Notes: generated by a model not told the origin, from the sequence alone. DNA of 64,000 nucleotides from DASQUK01 sp035641315 (GCA_035641315.1 DASQUK010000054.1:1-64000), one strand, 5' to 3'. Counted from the first letter of the stretch, positions 6,553-15,879 are shown. A program made the numbers and translations.

Positions 6553-9414
6553 GTGACCGACGAAGCCACGCCCCGAGAGACCCGGTTCTCGGACCGCCAC
6601 ATCGGTCCCTCCCCCGACGACGTCGCCAGCATGCTCGACGTGCTCGGGCTGGCGTCGCTCGACGAGCTGATCGACCAGGCGGTGCCGGCCGCCATCCGCG
6701 ACGACAAGCCGCTGGCGCTCGATGACGCGATGAGCGAGCCCGAGGCGCTGGCGCACCTGCGCGGGCTGGCCGACCGCAACCGGGTGTTCACGTCGCTCAT
6801 CGGGCAGGGCTACCACGGCACGCACACACCCGGGGTGATCCTGCGCAACGTGCTGCAGAACCCTGCGTGGTACACGGCCTACACGCCCTACCAGCCCGAG
6901 ATCAGCCAGGGCCGGCTCGAGGCGCTCCTCACCTTCCAGACCATGGTGTGCGACCTCACCGGGCTCGAGATCGCCAACGCGTCCATGCTCGACGAGGGCA
7001 CCGCCGCCGCCGAGGCCATGACCCTGTGCCGGCGGTCGTCGAGCCACGCCGGCGGGGCGTTCTTCGTCGACCACGAATGCCACCCGCAGACCATCGCCGT
7101 CGTCGCCACCCGCGCCGAGCCGCTGGGCATCGAGGTGGTGGTGGGCGACCCGGCCACTGACCTCTCCCCCACCGACACGTTCGGCGTGCTGCTCCAGCAC
7201 CCGGGGACCTCAGGCGTGGTGCGCGACCTGCGCCCGGTCATCGACGCCGTGCACGGCGCCGGTGGGCTCGCCGTCGTGTCCACCGACCTGCTGGCGTGCA
7301 CGCTGCTGGTACCGCCCGGCGAGCTGGGGGCCGACGCCGCCGTGGGCTCGGCCCAGCGCTTCGGCGTGCCCATGGGCTTCGGCGGACCGCACGCCGGCTT
7401 CCTCGCCACCCGCGACGCCTACCGGCGGTCGCTGCCGGGTCGCCTGGTGGGCGTGTCGGTGGACAGCGCCGGACGGCCGGCGCACCGGCTCGCGCTGCAG
7501 ACGCGCGAGCAGCACATCCGCCGGGAGAAGGCCACGTCGAACATCTGCACCGCCCAGGTGCTGCTGGCGGTCATGGCCGCGATGTACGCCGTGTACCACG
7601 GATCGGACGGATTGCGGGCCATCGCGGGAAAGGTGCAAAGGCAGACGACTGGCCTCGCTCTCCGACTGCGTGACGCCGGCTACGAGCTGGCCAACGACAC
7701 CTGGTTCGACACGCTGACCCTGCGGACGCCGGGCCAGGCCGCCGAGATCTGTGAGCGGGCCCGGGAGCGGAGCCTCAACCTGCGGCGGGTGGACGCCGAC
7801 ACGGTGGCGTTGTCGCTCGATGAGACGACGACGACGCCTGACGTGACGCGACGGCTGGCGGAGATCTTCGGGCTGGAGGGCGGGTGGCTGGCGTTCACGC
7901 CGGGCCAGGGCATCCCCGAACCCGAGCGGCGCACCAGCGACTACCTCATCCATCCCGTCTTCCACGAGCACCGCAGCGAGACCGAGATGCTGCGGTACCT
8001 CCGGCGGCTGGCCGACAAGGACGTGGCGCTGGACCGGGCGATGATCCCGCTCGGCTCGTGCACCATGAAGCTCAACGCCACCACCGAGATGGAGCCGGTG
8101 ACGTGGCCGGAGTTCGCGAACGTCCATCCCTTCGCGCCGCTCGACCAGGCCGAGGGCTACCTCGAGCTGATCCACGAGCTCGAGGCCATGCTCGGCGAGA
8201 TGACCGGCTACGACGCCGTGTCGCTGCAGCCCAACGCCGGTTCCCAGGGCGAGCTGGCCGGGCTGCTGGCCATCCGTGCGTACCACCGCAGCCAGGGCGA
8301 CGAGCAGCGCGACGTGTGCCTCATCCCGGCGTCGGCGCACGGTACCAACGCAGCGTCGGCGGTCATGGCCGGCATGCGGGTGGTCGTGGTGGCGTGCGAC
8401 GCCGACGGGAACGTCGACCTCGGCGATTTCCGGTCCAAGGCCGACGAGCACGGCGAGCGACTGGCCGCGCTCATGGTCACCTACCCGTCGACCCACGGCG
8501 TGTTCGAGGCCCGGATCACCGAGATCTGCGACGTGGTCCACGAGCACGGCGGGCAGGTCTACGTCGACGGCGCCAACCTCAACGCGCTGGTCGGCGTCGC
8601 CCGCCCCGGGTGGTTCGGCGGCGACGTCAGCCACCTCAACCTGCACAAGACGTTCTGCATCCCCCACGGCGGCGGCGGGCCCGGCGTGGGACCGGTGGCG
8701 GCGCGGGCCCACCTGGCGCCGTTCCTGCCCAACCATCCGGCCGCGCCCGAGGCGGGGCCCGCGACCGGCCCGGGACCGGTGTCGGCTGCACCCTGGGGGT
8801 CGGCCGGGATCCTGCCGATCAGCTACGCCTACGCCAAGCTCATGGGCCCCGACGGCCTGCGCCGGGCCACCGAGGTGGCGATCCTCAGCGCCAACTACAT
8901 CGCCGCCCGGCTCGGCGAGCACTACCCGGTGCTCTACGCCGGCGAGCACGGCCGGGTGGCGCACGAGTGCATCATCGACGTGCGGGGCATCACCCGGGAC
9001 ACCGGGGTCACCGTCGACGACGTCGCCAAGCGGCTGATCGACTACGGCTTCCACGCCCCGACGATGAGCTTCCCGGTGGCGGGGACGCTGATGATCGAGC
9101 CCACCGAGTCGGAGTCCCTGGTCGAGATCGACCGGTTCTGCGACGCCATGATCGCCATCAAGGCCGAGATCGACCGGGTGGCGAGCGGCGAGTGGCCGTT
9201 GGCCGACAGCCCGCTGCGCCGCGCCCCCCATACCGCCGAGGACCTGCTGGTGCCCGACTGGGACCGGCCCTACTCGCGCGAGGACGCCGCCTATCCGGTG
9301 GCCGGGCTACGCCAGGCCAAGTACTGGCCGCCGGTGAGCCGCATCGACGGCAGCTACGGCGACCGCCACCTGGTGTGCGCCTGTCCTCCGCCCGAGGCCT
9401 TCGAACGCGGTTGA
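6553..9414 (+). CDS. gcvP: glycine dehydrogenase (decarboxylating), P-protein
   Basis: GcvP decarboxylates glycine with pyridoxal phosphate and passes the aminomethyl group to the lipoyl H-protein of the glycine cleavage system. At 953 residues it is the fused (alpha plus beta) form. The N-terminal half starts FSDRHIGPSPDDV and contains YTAYTPYQPEISQGRLEAL; the C-terminal half contains LGSCTMKLNATTEM and the PLP-lysine motif HLNLHKTFCIPHGGGGPG, with Lys at about residue 699. The GTG at 6553 is preferred because GGAG lies six bases upstream and homology starts there. No gcvT or gcvH is nearby. Expression is probably governed by the glycine riboswitch. Confidence 0.95.
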   Translation: MTDEATPRETRFSDRHIGPSPDDVASMLDVLGLASLDELIDQAVPAAIRDDKPLALDDAMSEPEALAHLRGLADRNRVFTSLIGQGYHGTHTPGVILRNVLQNPAWYTAYTPYQPEISQGRLEALLTFQTMVCDLTGLEIANASMLDEGTAAAEAMTLCRRSSSHAGGAFFVDHECHPQTIAVVATRAEPLGIEVVVGDPATDLSPTDTFGVLLQHPGTSGVVRDLRPVIDAVHGAGGLAVVSTDLLACTLLVPPGELGADAAVGSAQRFGVPMGFGGPHAGFLATRDAYRRSLPGRLVGVSVDSAGRPAHRLALQTREQHIRREKATSNICTAQVLLAVMAAMYAVYHGSDGLRAIAGKVQRQTTGLALRLRDAGYELANDTWFDTLTLRTPGQAAEICERARERSLNLRRVDADTVALSLDETTTTPDVTRRLAEIFGLEGGWLAFTPGQGIPEPERRTSDYLIHPVFHEHRSETEMLRYLRRLADKDVALDRAMIPLGSCTMKLNATTEMEPVTWPEFANVHPFAPLDQAEGYLELIHELEAMLGEMTGYDAVSLQPNAGSQGELAGLLAIRAYHRSQGDEQRDVCLIPASAHGTNAASAVMAGMRVVVVACDADGNVDLGDFRSKADEHGERLAALMVTYPSTHGVFEARITEICDVVHEHGGQVYVDGANLNALVGVARPGWFGGDVSHLNLHKTFCIPHGGGGPGVGPVAARAHLAPFLPNHPAAPEAGPATGPGPVSAAPWGSAGILPISYAYAKLMGPDGLRRATEVAILSANYIAARLGEHYPVLYAGEHGRVAHECIIDVRGITRDTGVTVDDVAKRLIDYGFHAPTMSFPVAGTLMIEPTESESLVEIDRFCDAMIAIKAEIDRVASGEWPLADSPLRRAPHTAEDLLVPDWDRPYSREDAAYPVAGLRQAKYWPPVSRIDGSYGDRHLVCACPPPEAFERG

Positions 9415-9471
9415 GCCGCCTGGGTCACTGATTGGCATCTCTCGATGCCAGTTCAGCGGCTCAGGCGGCTC
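9413..9471. terminator. nested inverted repeat between convergent genes
   Basis: GAGCCGCCTG (9413-9422) pairs with CAGGCGGCTC (9462-9471), and inside it TGGCATC (9433-9439) pairs with GATGCCA (9444-9450) around a TCTC loop. It starts within the gcvP stop codon and lies before the 3' end of the convergent oxidoreductase gene. There is no T-tract. It is probably a bidirectional terminator or a 3'-end stabilising hairpin. Confidence 0.5.
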
Positions 9472-9530
9472 TGTGACGAACGTAACACCGCCCACGTTCG
9501 CTGGGAAGGAAAATCTGCGCGCCCCGCTGC

Positions 9531-10562
9531 TCAGCCGCTGACGAGTGACGTGATCTGCTCGAGCAGCGGCGGCGGGCCAGCGACCAGCAAGGTCGTGACG
9601 CAACTGGCCCGCCAGCGCTCCAGGTCGTCGCGGATCTTCGCGGGCGGGCCCACCAGGTAGACGTCCTCCACCATCGGCGTGGTCACGGCGGCGATGGCAT
9701 CGGACTTGCGGCCGTCCAGGTAGGCCTCCTGGATCTTCTCGCACTCCGCCTCGTACCCCAGCCGCACGAACACGTCCTTGTGGAAGTTGCGGTCGCGGGC
9801 GCCCATGCCGCCGATGTACAACGCGAGGTTGGGCCGCATCAGATCGGCACAGGCCTCGACGTCGTCGCCCGGGATGAACGGCGCGACGCACGCCACCTCG
9901 AAGTCGTCGGCCGTGTGGCGGGCGGCCGGCCGGGCGAACCCCTCGGCCAGCGCCTGGCGGTAGGAGGCGTCGGCCCGGGGCGAGAAGAACATCGGCAGCC
10001 AGCCGTCGCCGATCTCGGCCGCCAGCGCCACGTTCTTCGGTCCCTCGGCGCCGAGGTAGATCGGGATGTGGGTGCGGAGCGGCCGCACGATCGACTTGAG
10101 CGGCCTGCCCAACCCGGTCCCGCCCGGCAACGGCATCGAGTAGTGCTCGCCGTGGTACTCGACCGGCTCCTCGCGGGCGACGATGCGGCGCACGATGTCG
10201 ATGTACTCGCGGGTGCGGGACAGGGGCTTGGCGTAGTCCTGCCCGTACCAGCCCTCGACCACCTGCGGTCCTGAGACGCCGAGCCCGAGGATCAGCCGGC
10301 CGCCCGACAGGTGATCGAGCGTGATGGCGGTCATCGCCGTCGACGCCGGCGTCCGCGCCGAGATCTGGGTGATGGCCGTGCCCAGCTTGATCCGCTGCGT
10401 GGCGGCACCCCACCAGGCGAGGGGGGTGAAGCAGTCGGACCCGTAGGCCTCCGCGGTCCAGATCGAGTCGAAGCCCAGGGCCTCGGCGGCGGCGATCTGC
10501 TCGGCGGCGTCGGGCGGCGGTCCGCTGGGCGGCCAGTACCCGACGACCAGCCCGAGCTTCAC
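9531..10562 (-). CDS. LLM-class F420-dependent oxidoreductase, Rv3520c-like
   Basis: The 343-residue protein is a luciferase-fold oxidoreductase starting MKLGLVVGYW from a GTG. It shows ALGFDSIWTAEAYGSD, RIKLGTAITQISARTPA, DHLSGGRLILGLGVSGPQVVEGWYG and HIPIYLGAEGPKNVALAAEIGDGW, all characteristic of the F420-dependent subfamily that includes M. tuberculosis Rv3520c. In mycobacteria that gene sits beside lipid-transfer thiolases and an OB-fold protein in the KstR sterol regulon. Genes of those types occur 5-10 kb away here, so a role in steroid side-chain oxidation is a reasonable inference; the true substrate is unknown. Confidence 0.85.
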   Translation of the reverse strand: MKLGLVVGYWPPSGPPPDAAEQIAAAEALGFDSIWTAEAYGSDCFTPLAWWGAATQRIKLGTAITQISARTPASTAMTAITLDHLSGGRLILGLGVSGPQVVEGWYGQDYAKPLSRTREYIDIVRRIVAREEPVEYHGEHYSMPLPGGTGLGRPLKSIVRPLRTHIPIYLGAEGPKNVALAAEIGDGWLPMFFSPRADASYRQALAEGFARPAARHTADDFEVACVAPFIPGDDVEACADLMRPNLALYIGGMGARDRNFHKDVFVRLGYEAECEKIQEAYLDGRKSDAIAAVTTPMVEDVYLVGPPAKIRDDLERWRASCVTTLLVAGPPPLLEQITSLVSG

Positions 10563-10581
10563 GTGTTGCGCCCTCGGGTCG

Positions 10582-11871
10582 TCACCCGGCGCTGCCCGCC
10601 ACCCGCAGCTCGTTGTCGTCGGACGAGCCGTTGCTGTCGCCGGAGGTGGCCTCCTCCACCGCCTCCTGCACGTCCTCGACCTTCTCGGTCGCCTCCTCGA
10701 CGGTCGCCTGCTGGTCGCCGGGCAGGGTGCCCAGCCCGGCCAGGCCGGAGAGCATCTCGCGCAGCTGGGTGAGCTGGCCGGTGACGGCGTCGCGCTGGCG
10801 GGTGAGCTCGCCGACCTCTCGCTCGGCGGTCTGCTTGGTGACCTCGGCGTGCGTCTTGGCGTCGAACACGAGCTGCTCGGCTTCGGACTTGGCGTCGGCG
10901 GCGGTCCGCTCGGCGAACGCCTTGGCCTTGTCGACGATCTCGTTGGCTTCGGCCTCGCTGTTGCGCCGGCGCTGCTCGGCGGCCTGCTCGATCTCCTTGG
11001 CCCGGGCGTCGGCCGCCTTGGCCCGCTGCTCGGCCTCGGCCACCAGCTTCTGGGTGGCGGCGACGGCGGAATCGTGGCGCTCGCTCTCCTCGCGCTCGGA
11101 CCGCTCGCGGCGCTCCGCGAGCTCGAGCTCGAGCGCCTGCAGCTCGGCCTCGCGCTTCTCCTTGGCCTTGGTGAGCAGCTTGGACGCGGCGGCCCGCTTC
11201 TCTTCGGCCTCCCGGGACGCCACGTTGCGCAGCTCGATGATCTCGCGCTCGGCCGTGGCCCGGATGGTGGCGATCTCGCGCTCGGCCGTGGCGCGGTGCT
11301 CCGCGACCTCGTGGTCGGTGACCGAGCGCAGCTGGCTGGTCTCCCGCTCGGCCTCGGCCCTGAGCGCCTCGGCCTCGCGCTTGGCCGAGGCCCGCAGCTC
11401 GTTGGCCTCGCGCTCGGCGGAGTCGCGCGTGGCCTTGGCCTCGCGCTCCGCGGCGGTCTTGACGGCGGTGGCGACGGCGCGGGCCTTCTCGACCACCTCC
11501 TTGGATTCGAGGTGAGCGGCGGCGATCAGCTTCTCGGCCTCGCGCTTGGACTCGCCGCGGTGCTCCTTGGCCTGCTCCTCGGCCAGCCGCAGCAGCTGCT
11601 CGACGCGCGTGCCCAGCCCGGACAGCGTGGGCTGCGCCCGCTCCTCGAGTTGCTTGGCCTGTTCAGCGACCTTGCGTTCGAGCTCGTTGATGCGATCGCG
11701 GGCGTCGGTGGTGCCGGTCTTGGCCTTGGCGGCGGTGGTGGTCAGTTCGTCGATGCGGGCCTGCAGCCGCTCGATGAACATGTCGACCTGTGTGCGCTCG
11801 TAACCCCTGAGGACGATGGTGAAGTCAGGGGTGCCGGCGCTGTCGGTCGTCGGCGAAGTGGTTGTCCCCAT
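10582..11871 (-). CDS. DivIVA-like long coiled-coil protein
   Basis: The 429-residue product has a short DivIVA-type N-terminal domain (FTIVLRGYERTQVDMFIERL, the RGYxxxQVDxF membrane-curvature motif) followed by about 300 residues of nearly uninterrupted coiled coil, rich in AEREA, ASAKREAEAL and similar 11-residue-like repeats. The end is acidic and Ser/Gly-rich. Proteins of this build (Wag31, FilP/Scy-like) mark cell poles or form cytoskeletal filaments in actinobacteria. It is divergent from the sensor kinase gene and 20 bases downstream of nothing but the oxidoreductase start. The exact role is inferred from architecture only. Confidence 0.7.
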   Translation of the reverse strand: MGTTTSPTTDSAGTPDFTIVLRGYERTQVDMFIERLQARIDELTTTAAKAKTGTTDARDRINELERKVAEQAKQLEERAQPTLSGLGTRVEQLLRLAEEQAKEHRGESKREAEKLIAAAHLESKEVVEKARAVATAVKTAAEREAKATRDSAEREANELRASAKREAEALRAEAERETSQLRSVTDHEVAEHRATAEREIATIRATAEREIIELRNVASREAEEKRAAASKLLTKAKEKREAELQALELELAERRERSEREESERHDSAVAATQKLVAEAEQRAKAADARAKEIEQAAEQRRRNSEAEANEIVDKAKAFAERTAADAKSEAEQLVFDAKTHAEVTKQTAEREVGELTRQRDAVTGQLTQLREMLSGLAGLGTLPGDQQATVEEATEKVEDVQEAVEEATSGDSNGSSDDNELRVAGSAG

Positions 11872-11945
11872 GAGGTTCCACTATGACAGACCTGGCAAGG
11901 GTCGGTGGCCTGCGTGGGCCCCAAAATTTCGCCGCCGGCGGCCGG

Positions 11946-11961
11946 TAGGTTCCCTGTCGTG
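11946..11961 (+). promoter_or_regulatory. leaderless-type promoter -10 of the sensor kinase
   Basis: TAGGTT (11946-11951) is followed by seven bases and the GTG start at 11959. This spacing would place the transcription start at or next to the start codon, giving a leaderless mRNA. Confidence 0.45.
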
Positions 11962-13155
11962 TCGACTGTCGGCGATCGCGGAGAACCAGCGGACACCGCA
12001 GCCTGCGAGCCCGAGACGACGGGAGCGGTGCTGGCGGCACTCTCCGCGGCCATGCGGGCGGTCACGCTGGGGTCGTCGCTCGATCGCGTCCTGCACCAGC
12101 TCGCCGAGAGCGCCCGCGAACTGGTGGGCGCCCGCTATGCCGCCATCGGTCTGCCCGAGCCCGAGGGCGACGAGTTCTCCCGCTTCATCACCGTGGGGAT
12201 GAGCGACGAGCTCATCGGGCAGCTCGGTCCCCTGCCGCGCACCCACGGCCTGCTCGACGCCATGCTCACCGACCCGTCGCCGTTCCGCACCGACGACATC
12301 ACCAAGGACCCACGCTTCCGGGGCTGGTGGCCGGCCGCCCACCCGCAGATGCGCTCCTTCCTCGGCGTGCCCATCGTGTCGGCCGGCGACATCATCGGCG
12401 CCTTCTACCTGACCGACAAGCGGGGGGAGGCCGGCTTCAGCGCCGCCGACGAATCGGCCGTGGTCCTGCTCGCCTCGCACGCCGCCATCGCCATCGACCA
12501 GGCCCGCCTGTTCGAGGACAGCCGGGAGCTCGCGCTGGTGCAGGAGCGGGGGCGGCTGGCCCGCGAGCTGCACGACGCCATGAGCCAATCGCTGTTCAGC
12601 CTGCAGCTGTCGGCCGAGACGGCCGGGCGACTGCTGGAGCGCAACCCGGCGGGCGCAGCCGAGCAGCTCGCCGCGGTGCGGGCGCTCGCCGGTCGCGTGG
12701 CGGCCGAGCTGCGAACCACGGTCGAGGGGCTGCGACCCGCCGACCTCGAGCGCGACGGGCTCGTCGCCACCTTGGACACGCAGCTCACCGTGGCGGGCCG
12801 CGCCCACGACGTGCCGGTGGAGCTCGAGGCGGGCGAGCTGCCGGAGCTCGACCCCGACGACGAGCATCAGATCCTCCGGATCGCCCAAGAGGCGGTCACC
12901 AACGCCCTCCATCACGCGGACGCCAAGCGGGTGCGGGTGACGCTCGGCGCCGAGGCGGGTCCTGACGGCAACAAGGCGCTCGTGCTGCGCGTCGGCGACG
13001 ACGGCCGCGGCTTCGATCCGACGGCCCGCGCCGTGCGGGCGCGCCGCCTGGGGCTCACCTCGATGAACGAGCGGGCCGCCTCACTCGGCGGCTCGCTCAC
13101 GATCACCTCGGCGCCCGGTGAGGGCACCACGGTCGAGCTCCGGATGCTCCAGTAG
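11959..13155 (+). CDS. GAF-domain sensor histidine kinase (NarL-type partner)
   Basis: This 398-residue cytoplasmic kinase has no transmembrane helix. A GAF domain (about 25-185; LVGARYAAIGLPEPEGDE, then FLGVPIVSAGDIIGAFYLTD) precedes a HisKA_3 dimerisation domain with RLARELHDAMSQSL, phospho-acceptor His at about 205, and a HATPase_c domain (IAQEAVTNALHHA N-box, VGDDGRGFDP G1 box, C-terminal GEGTTVEL). It resembles the DevS/NreB class that senses redox, gas or small ligands, but the haem His is not obvious. GTG 11959 is used because of its leaderless-type promoter. The response regulator gene follows 21 bases downstream. Confidence 0.88.
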   Translation: MSTVGDRGEPADTAACEPETTGAVLAALSAAMRAVTLGSSLDRVLHQLAESARELVGARYAAIGLPEPEGDEFSRFITVGMSDELIGQLGPLPRTHGLLDAMLTDPSPFRTDDITKDPRFRGWWPAAHPQMRSFLGVPIVSAGDIIGAFYLTDKRGEAGFSAADESAVVLLASHAAIAIDQARLFEDSRELALVQERGRLARELHDAMSQSLFSLQLSAETAGRLLERNPAGAAEQLAAVRALAGRVAAELRTTVEGLRPADLERDGLVATLDTQLTVAGRAHDVPVELEAGELPELDPDDEHQILRIAQEAVTNALHHADAKRVRVTLGAEAGPDGNKALVLRVGDDGRGFDPTARAVRARRLGLTSMNERAASLGGSLTITSAPGEGTTVELRMLQ

Positions 13156-13176
13156 GTCTTCGAAGGAAAGTGGGCC

Positions 13177-13872
13177 ATGACCCCAGAAGATCTTCGAAGA
13201 CCGATCCGGGTGGCGATCAGCGACGACCACCCAGTGGTGCGCCAGGGCCTGCGGTCGTTCCTCGAGGCCCAGGGGTTCGAGGTCGTGGGCGAGGCCGCCG
13301 ACGGCGACGAGGCGGTGGGTCTGGTCGAACGCACGCACCCCGACGTGCTGCTCACCGACATCGTCATGCCCGGCGTCGACGGCATCGAGGCGATCCGCCG
13401 GCTGCGGGCGGCGGGGTCGTCCGTCGGCATCCTGGTGCTCACCAGCTTCAGCGGCGCGGAGCAGGTGATCCCCGCCATCCAGGCCGGCGCCGACGGCTAC
13501 ATGCTCAAGGACGCCGGGCCCGACGCCCTGGATGGCGCCATCCGGGCGGTGCACCGGGGCGAGCCGTTGCTGGCGCCCGAGGCGGCGGCGGTGGTCATGG
13601 CCAAGGTGGCTGACGCCTCCGACCCGGCGTCGGGGGCCGGCGGCGCGGCATCGACCGATCCCGACGTCGAGCGGCTCACGGCCCGCGAGCGCGAGGTGCT
13701 GGCCGGGCTGGGGCGGGGGCTGTCCAACCGGCAGCTCGCCGCCGAGCTGTACGTGTCGGAGAAGACGGTGAAGACACACGTCTCCAACGTGCTCGCCAAG
13801 CTGCGGCTGGCCGACCGCACGCAGGCGGCGCTCTTCGCCGTCCGGGTGGGCCTGGTCGACCCACGCGCCTAG
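13177..13872 (+). CDS. NarL/LuxR-family response regulator
   Basis: The 231-residue regulator has an N-terminal receiver domain with the acidic pair in AISDDHPVV, phospho-acceptor Asp at about 61 (LLTDIVMPGVDG), the conserved Thr/Ser in VLTSF and Lys in MLKDAG. An Ala/Gly-rich linker leads to a LuxR-type helix-turn-helix (LTAREREVLAGLGRGLSNRQ, then LYVSEKTVKTHVSNVLAKL). GAAGGAAAG precedes the ATG. It is the evident partner of the kinase just upstream. Target genes cannot be told from the sequence. Confidence 0.93.
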   Translation: MTPEDLRRPIRVAISDDHPVVRQGLRSFLEAQGFEVVGEAADGDEAVGLVERTHPDVLLTDIVMPGVDGIEAIRRLRAAGSSVGILVLTSFSGAEQVIPAIQAGADGYMLKDAGPDALDGAIRAVHRGEPLLAPEAAAVVMAKVADASDPASGAGGAASTDPDVERLTAREREVLAGLGRGLSNRQLAAELYVSEKTVKTHVSNVLAKLRLADRTQAALFAVRVGLVDPRA

Positions 13873-13974
13873 CTCTGGCCTAGGTCCCGCGACCGAGCCA
13901 GAACCCGTCCCGGGGCCGATGGCAGACACCCGGTCGCTCCTTACGTTGCCCTCAGACGACGAAGGAGCTCGAAA

Positions 13975-14709
13975 GTGCGAAGGACAGCTCTCATCACGGG
14001 TGGCAGCCGGGGGTTCGGATTGGCCCTGGCCCGCCGCCTCGCATCGGACGGCTGGAACCTGGTGGTCGACGGCCGGGACGCCGCGGCGCTCGAGGGAGCG
14101 CGGCGCGAGATCGACGCTGCCGGTCCGGGGACGGTCATCGCCCTGGCCGGCGACATCACCGACCCGGTCCACGTCGCGGCACTGGTGAACGCGGCCGCCG
14201 GGCAGGGCAGCTTCGAGCTGCTGGTCAACAACGCCGGCACCCTCGGGCCCTCCCCCCTCCCGCACGTCGCCTGGTTGCGGACCGCCGACCTGGAGCGGAT
14301 CCTGCAGACCAACGTGGTGGCGCCGCTGCGGCTGGTGCAGGCCGCCCTCCCCCACCTGCGGGCCGCCCGGGGCGCGATCGTCAACGTGACCTCCGACGCC
14401 GCGGTCGAGGGCTACGAGGGGTGGGGCGGCTACGGCGCCTCCAAGGCGGCGCTGGAGCAGCTCAGCCGGGTGCTGGCGGCCGAGGAGGCCGACCTGCGGG
14501 TTTGGTGTGTCGACCCCGGCGACATGCGCACGCAGATGCACCAGGACGCGTTCCCGGGCGAGGACATCTCGGATCGCCCCACGCCCGAGAGCCGGGTGCC
14601 GGGGCTGGTGCGCCTGATCGACGAGCGCCGGCCGAGCGGCCGTTACCGGGTCGAGGACCTGTTGGATGCGGCCGGCCCCGCATCCGACGGAGAGCTGGTC
14701 GGCTTGTGA
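13975..14709 (+). CDS. short-chain dehydrogenase/reductase
   Basis: The 244-residue SDR has the classical Rossmann motif TGGSRGFG near residue 8, NNAG near 90, a catalytic Ser in VNVTSDAAVEG and the YGASK catalytic Tyr-Lys pair near 150. It is preceded by AAGGAG and starts at GTG 13975. The substrate is unknown. Its TGA stop is part of TGAGCGAGCG, the same left-end motif as in the dispersed repeat, and queA follows after an 85-bp gap filled with hairpins. Confidence 0.85.
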   Translation: MRRTALITGGSRGFGLALARRLASDGWNLVVDGRDAAALEGARREIDAAGPGTVIALAGDITDPVHVAALVNAAAGQGSFELLVNNAGTLGPSPLPHVAWLRTADLERILQTNVVAPLRLVQAALPHLRAARGAIVNVTSDAAVEGYEGWGGYGASKAALEQLSRVLAAEEADLRVWCVDPGDMRTQMHQDAFPGEDISDRPTPESRVPGLVRLIDERRPSGRYRVEDLLDAAGPASDGELVGL

Positions 14710-14748
14710 GCGAGCGTAAGCGAGCGAACCATAGGCACAGTGGGTTAC

Positions 14749-14801
14749 TCGCCGCGGAGCGGCGATCTCTCATTGCCGTGCCGGAGGCACGGCAATGAGA
14801 G
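14749..14801 (+). promoter_or_regulatory. perfect hairpin enclosing the queA ribosome-binding site and start
   Basis: A 16-bp perfect inverted repeat (14767-14782 with 14786-14801, loop GGA) contains the only SD-like sequence (GGAGG, 14783-14787) and the ATG start codon at 14795 of the queA-like gene. A smaller hairpin with the same GGA loop (TCGCCGC/GCGGCGA, 14749-14765) lies immediately upstream. As RNA this would sequester the start codon completely. It may be a translational control element or a palindromic repeat that happens to have landed here. Confidence 0.7.
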
Positions 14802-15874
14802 TCATCGACACCTCCGGGCTGCGCTCGTTCCGCATCCCGATCGGCGGCGAGGCCGGCACGCCCGTCGAGCTGCTGCGGGGTGATGGGCGGCTCGGGTCGG
14901 ACGCCCGGGCCGACGTGCGGCTGATGGTGGCCCGCCGGGCCGGCACCGAGATCATCCACCGGCGGTTCGTCGACTTGGGCGACGCCTTGGACGCCGGCGA
15001 CCTGCTGGTGGTCAACACCTCGGCCGTGGTGCCGGCCGCCCTCGACGCCCGGGGAAGCGACGGGAACGGGCTGCGCCTGCACCTGTCGACCGAGCAGCCG
15101 GGCGGCTTCTGGGTCGTCGAGCCCCGCCATCCCGCCGGGCCGGGGACCGAGCGCTACGTCGGCACGCCGCCCGCCCACCTGGTGCTGCCGGGCGGCGGTC
15201 GGGCCGAGCTGCTGGCGCCCTACCCGGCGGGCACGGGACTGGTGCGGCTGTGGCTCGCCCGCCTCGACGTGCCCGGCGAGCTCCTGGCCTACCTGCGGGC
15301 CCATGGGCAGCCGATCCGTTACGCCCACGCCGATCGGGCGTGGCCGATCGAGGCCTACCAGTCGGTGTTCTCCCGGGATCCTGGTTCGGCCGAGATGCCG
15401 AGCGCGGCCCGCCCGTTCACCGAGTCGCTGGTGACCGAGCTGGTGACGCGGGGCATCGTCCTCGCCCCGATCACCCTCCACACTGGCGTCTCGTCGCAGG
15501 AGGCCGGCGAGCCCCCCTACGCCGAGCGCTACGAGGTGCCGGGAGCCACGGCGTCGCTGGTCAACGCCGCCCACGCCGACGGCCACCGGGTGATCGCCGT
15601 GGGCACCACCGTGGTACGGGCCCTGGAGTCGACGGCGGACGAGGCCGGCCGGTCGCACCCGGGCCGAGGCTGGACCGAGCTCGTGGTCACGCCCGATCGG
15701 GGCGTACGGGTGGTCGACGGGCTCGTGACCGGCTGGCACGAGCCGGAGTCGTCACACCTGGCGATGCTGGAGTCGATCGCCGGCCGGCACCTGCTGGACG
15801 CCTCGTACGCGGCGGCGGTCGGCGAGGGCTACCGCTGGCACGAGTTCGGCGACAGCCATCTGATCCTTCCGTAG
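14795..15874 (+). CDS. queA: QueA-like S-adenosylmethionine:tRNA ribosyltransferase-isomerase
   Basis: QueA transfers the ribosyl part of S-adenosylmethionine to preQ1 in tRNA to make epoxyqueuosine. The 359-residue protein carries family segments DLLVVNTSAVVPAAL, QPIRYAH (normally a P-x-YI-R type motif), EAYQSVFSRDPGSAEMPSAARPFT, ITLHTGVSS and RVIAVGTTVVRALES. No other queuosine gene (tgt, queG, queC) is in the window. The start is the ATG inside the hairpin; no alternative start fits the family N-terminus better. It may be co-transcribed with the SDR upstream. Confidence 0.85.
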   Translation: MRVIDTSGLRSFRIPIGGEAGTPVELLRGDGRLGSDARADVRLMVARRAGTEIIHRRFVDLGDALDAGDLLVVNTSAVVPAALDARGSDGNGLRLHLSTEQPGGFWVVEPRHPAGPGTERYVGTPPAHLVLPGGGRAELLAPYPAGTGLVRLWLARLDVPGELLAYLRAHGQPIRYAHADRAWPIEAYQSVFSRDPGSAEMPSAARPFTESLVTELVTRGIVLAPITLHTGVSSQEAGEPPYAERYEVPGATASLVNAAHADGHRVIAVGTTVVRALESTADEAGRSHPGRGWTELVVTPDRGVRVVDGLVTGWHEPESSHLAMLESIAGRHLLDASYAAAVGEGYRWHEFGDSHLILP

Positions 15875-15879
15875 ACCTC

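Noticed and set aside
7210..9231. 673-codon minus-strand open frame opposite gcvP
   Set aside because: Shadow of gcvP in a GC-rich genome; the composition (His/Gly/Arg-rich) is unlike a real protein.
14704..14748. Additional copy of the dispersed operon-internal repeat before queA
   Set aside because: Only TGAGCGAGCG is shared; the rest of the gap holds different hairpins, so it is described separately.
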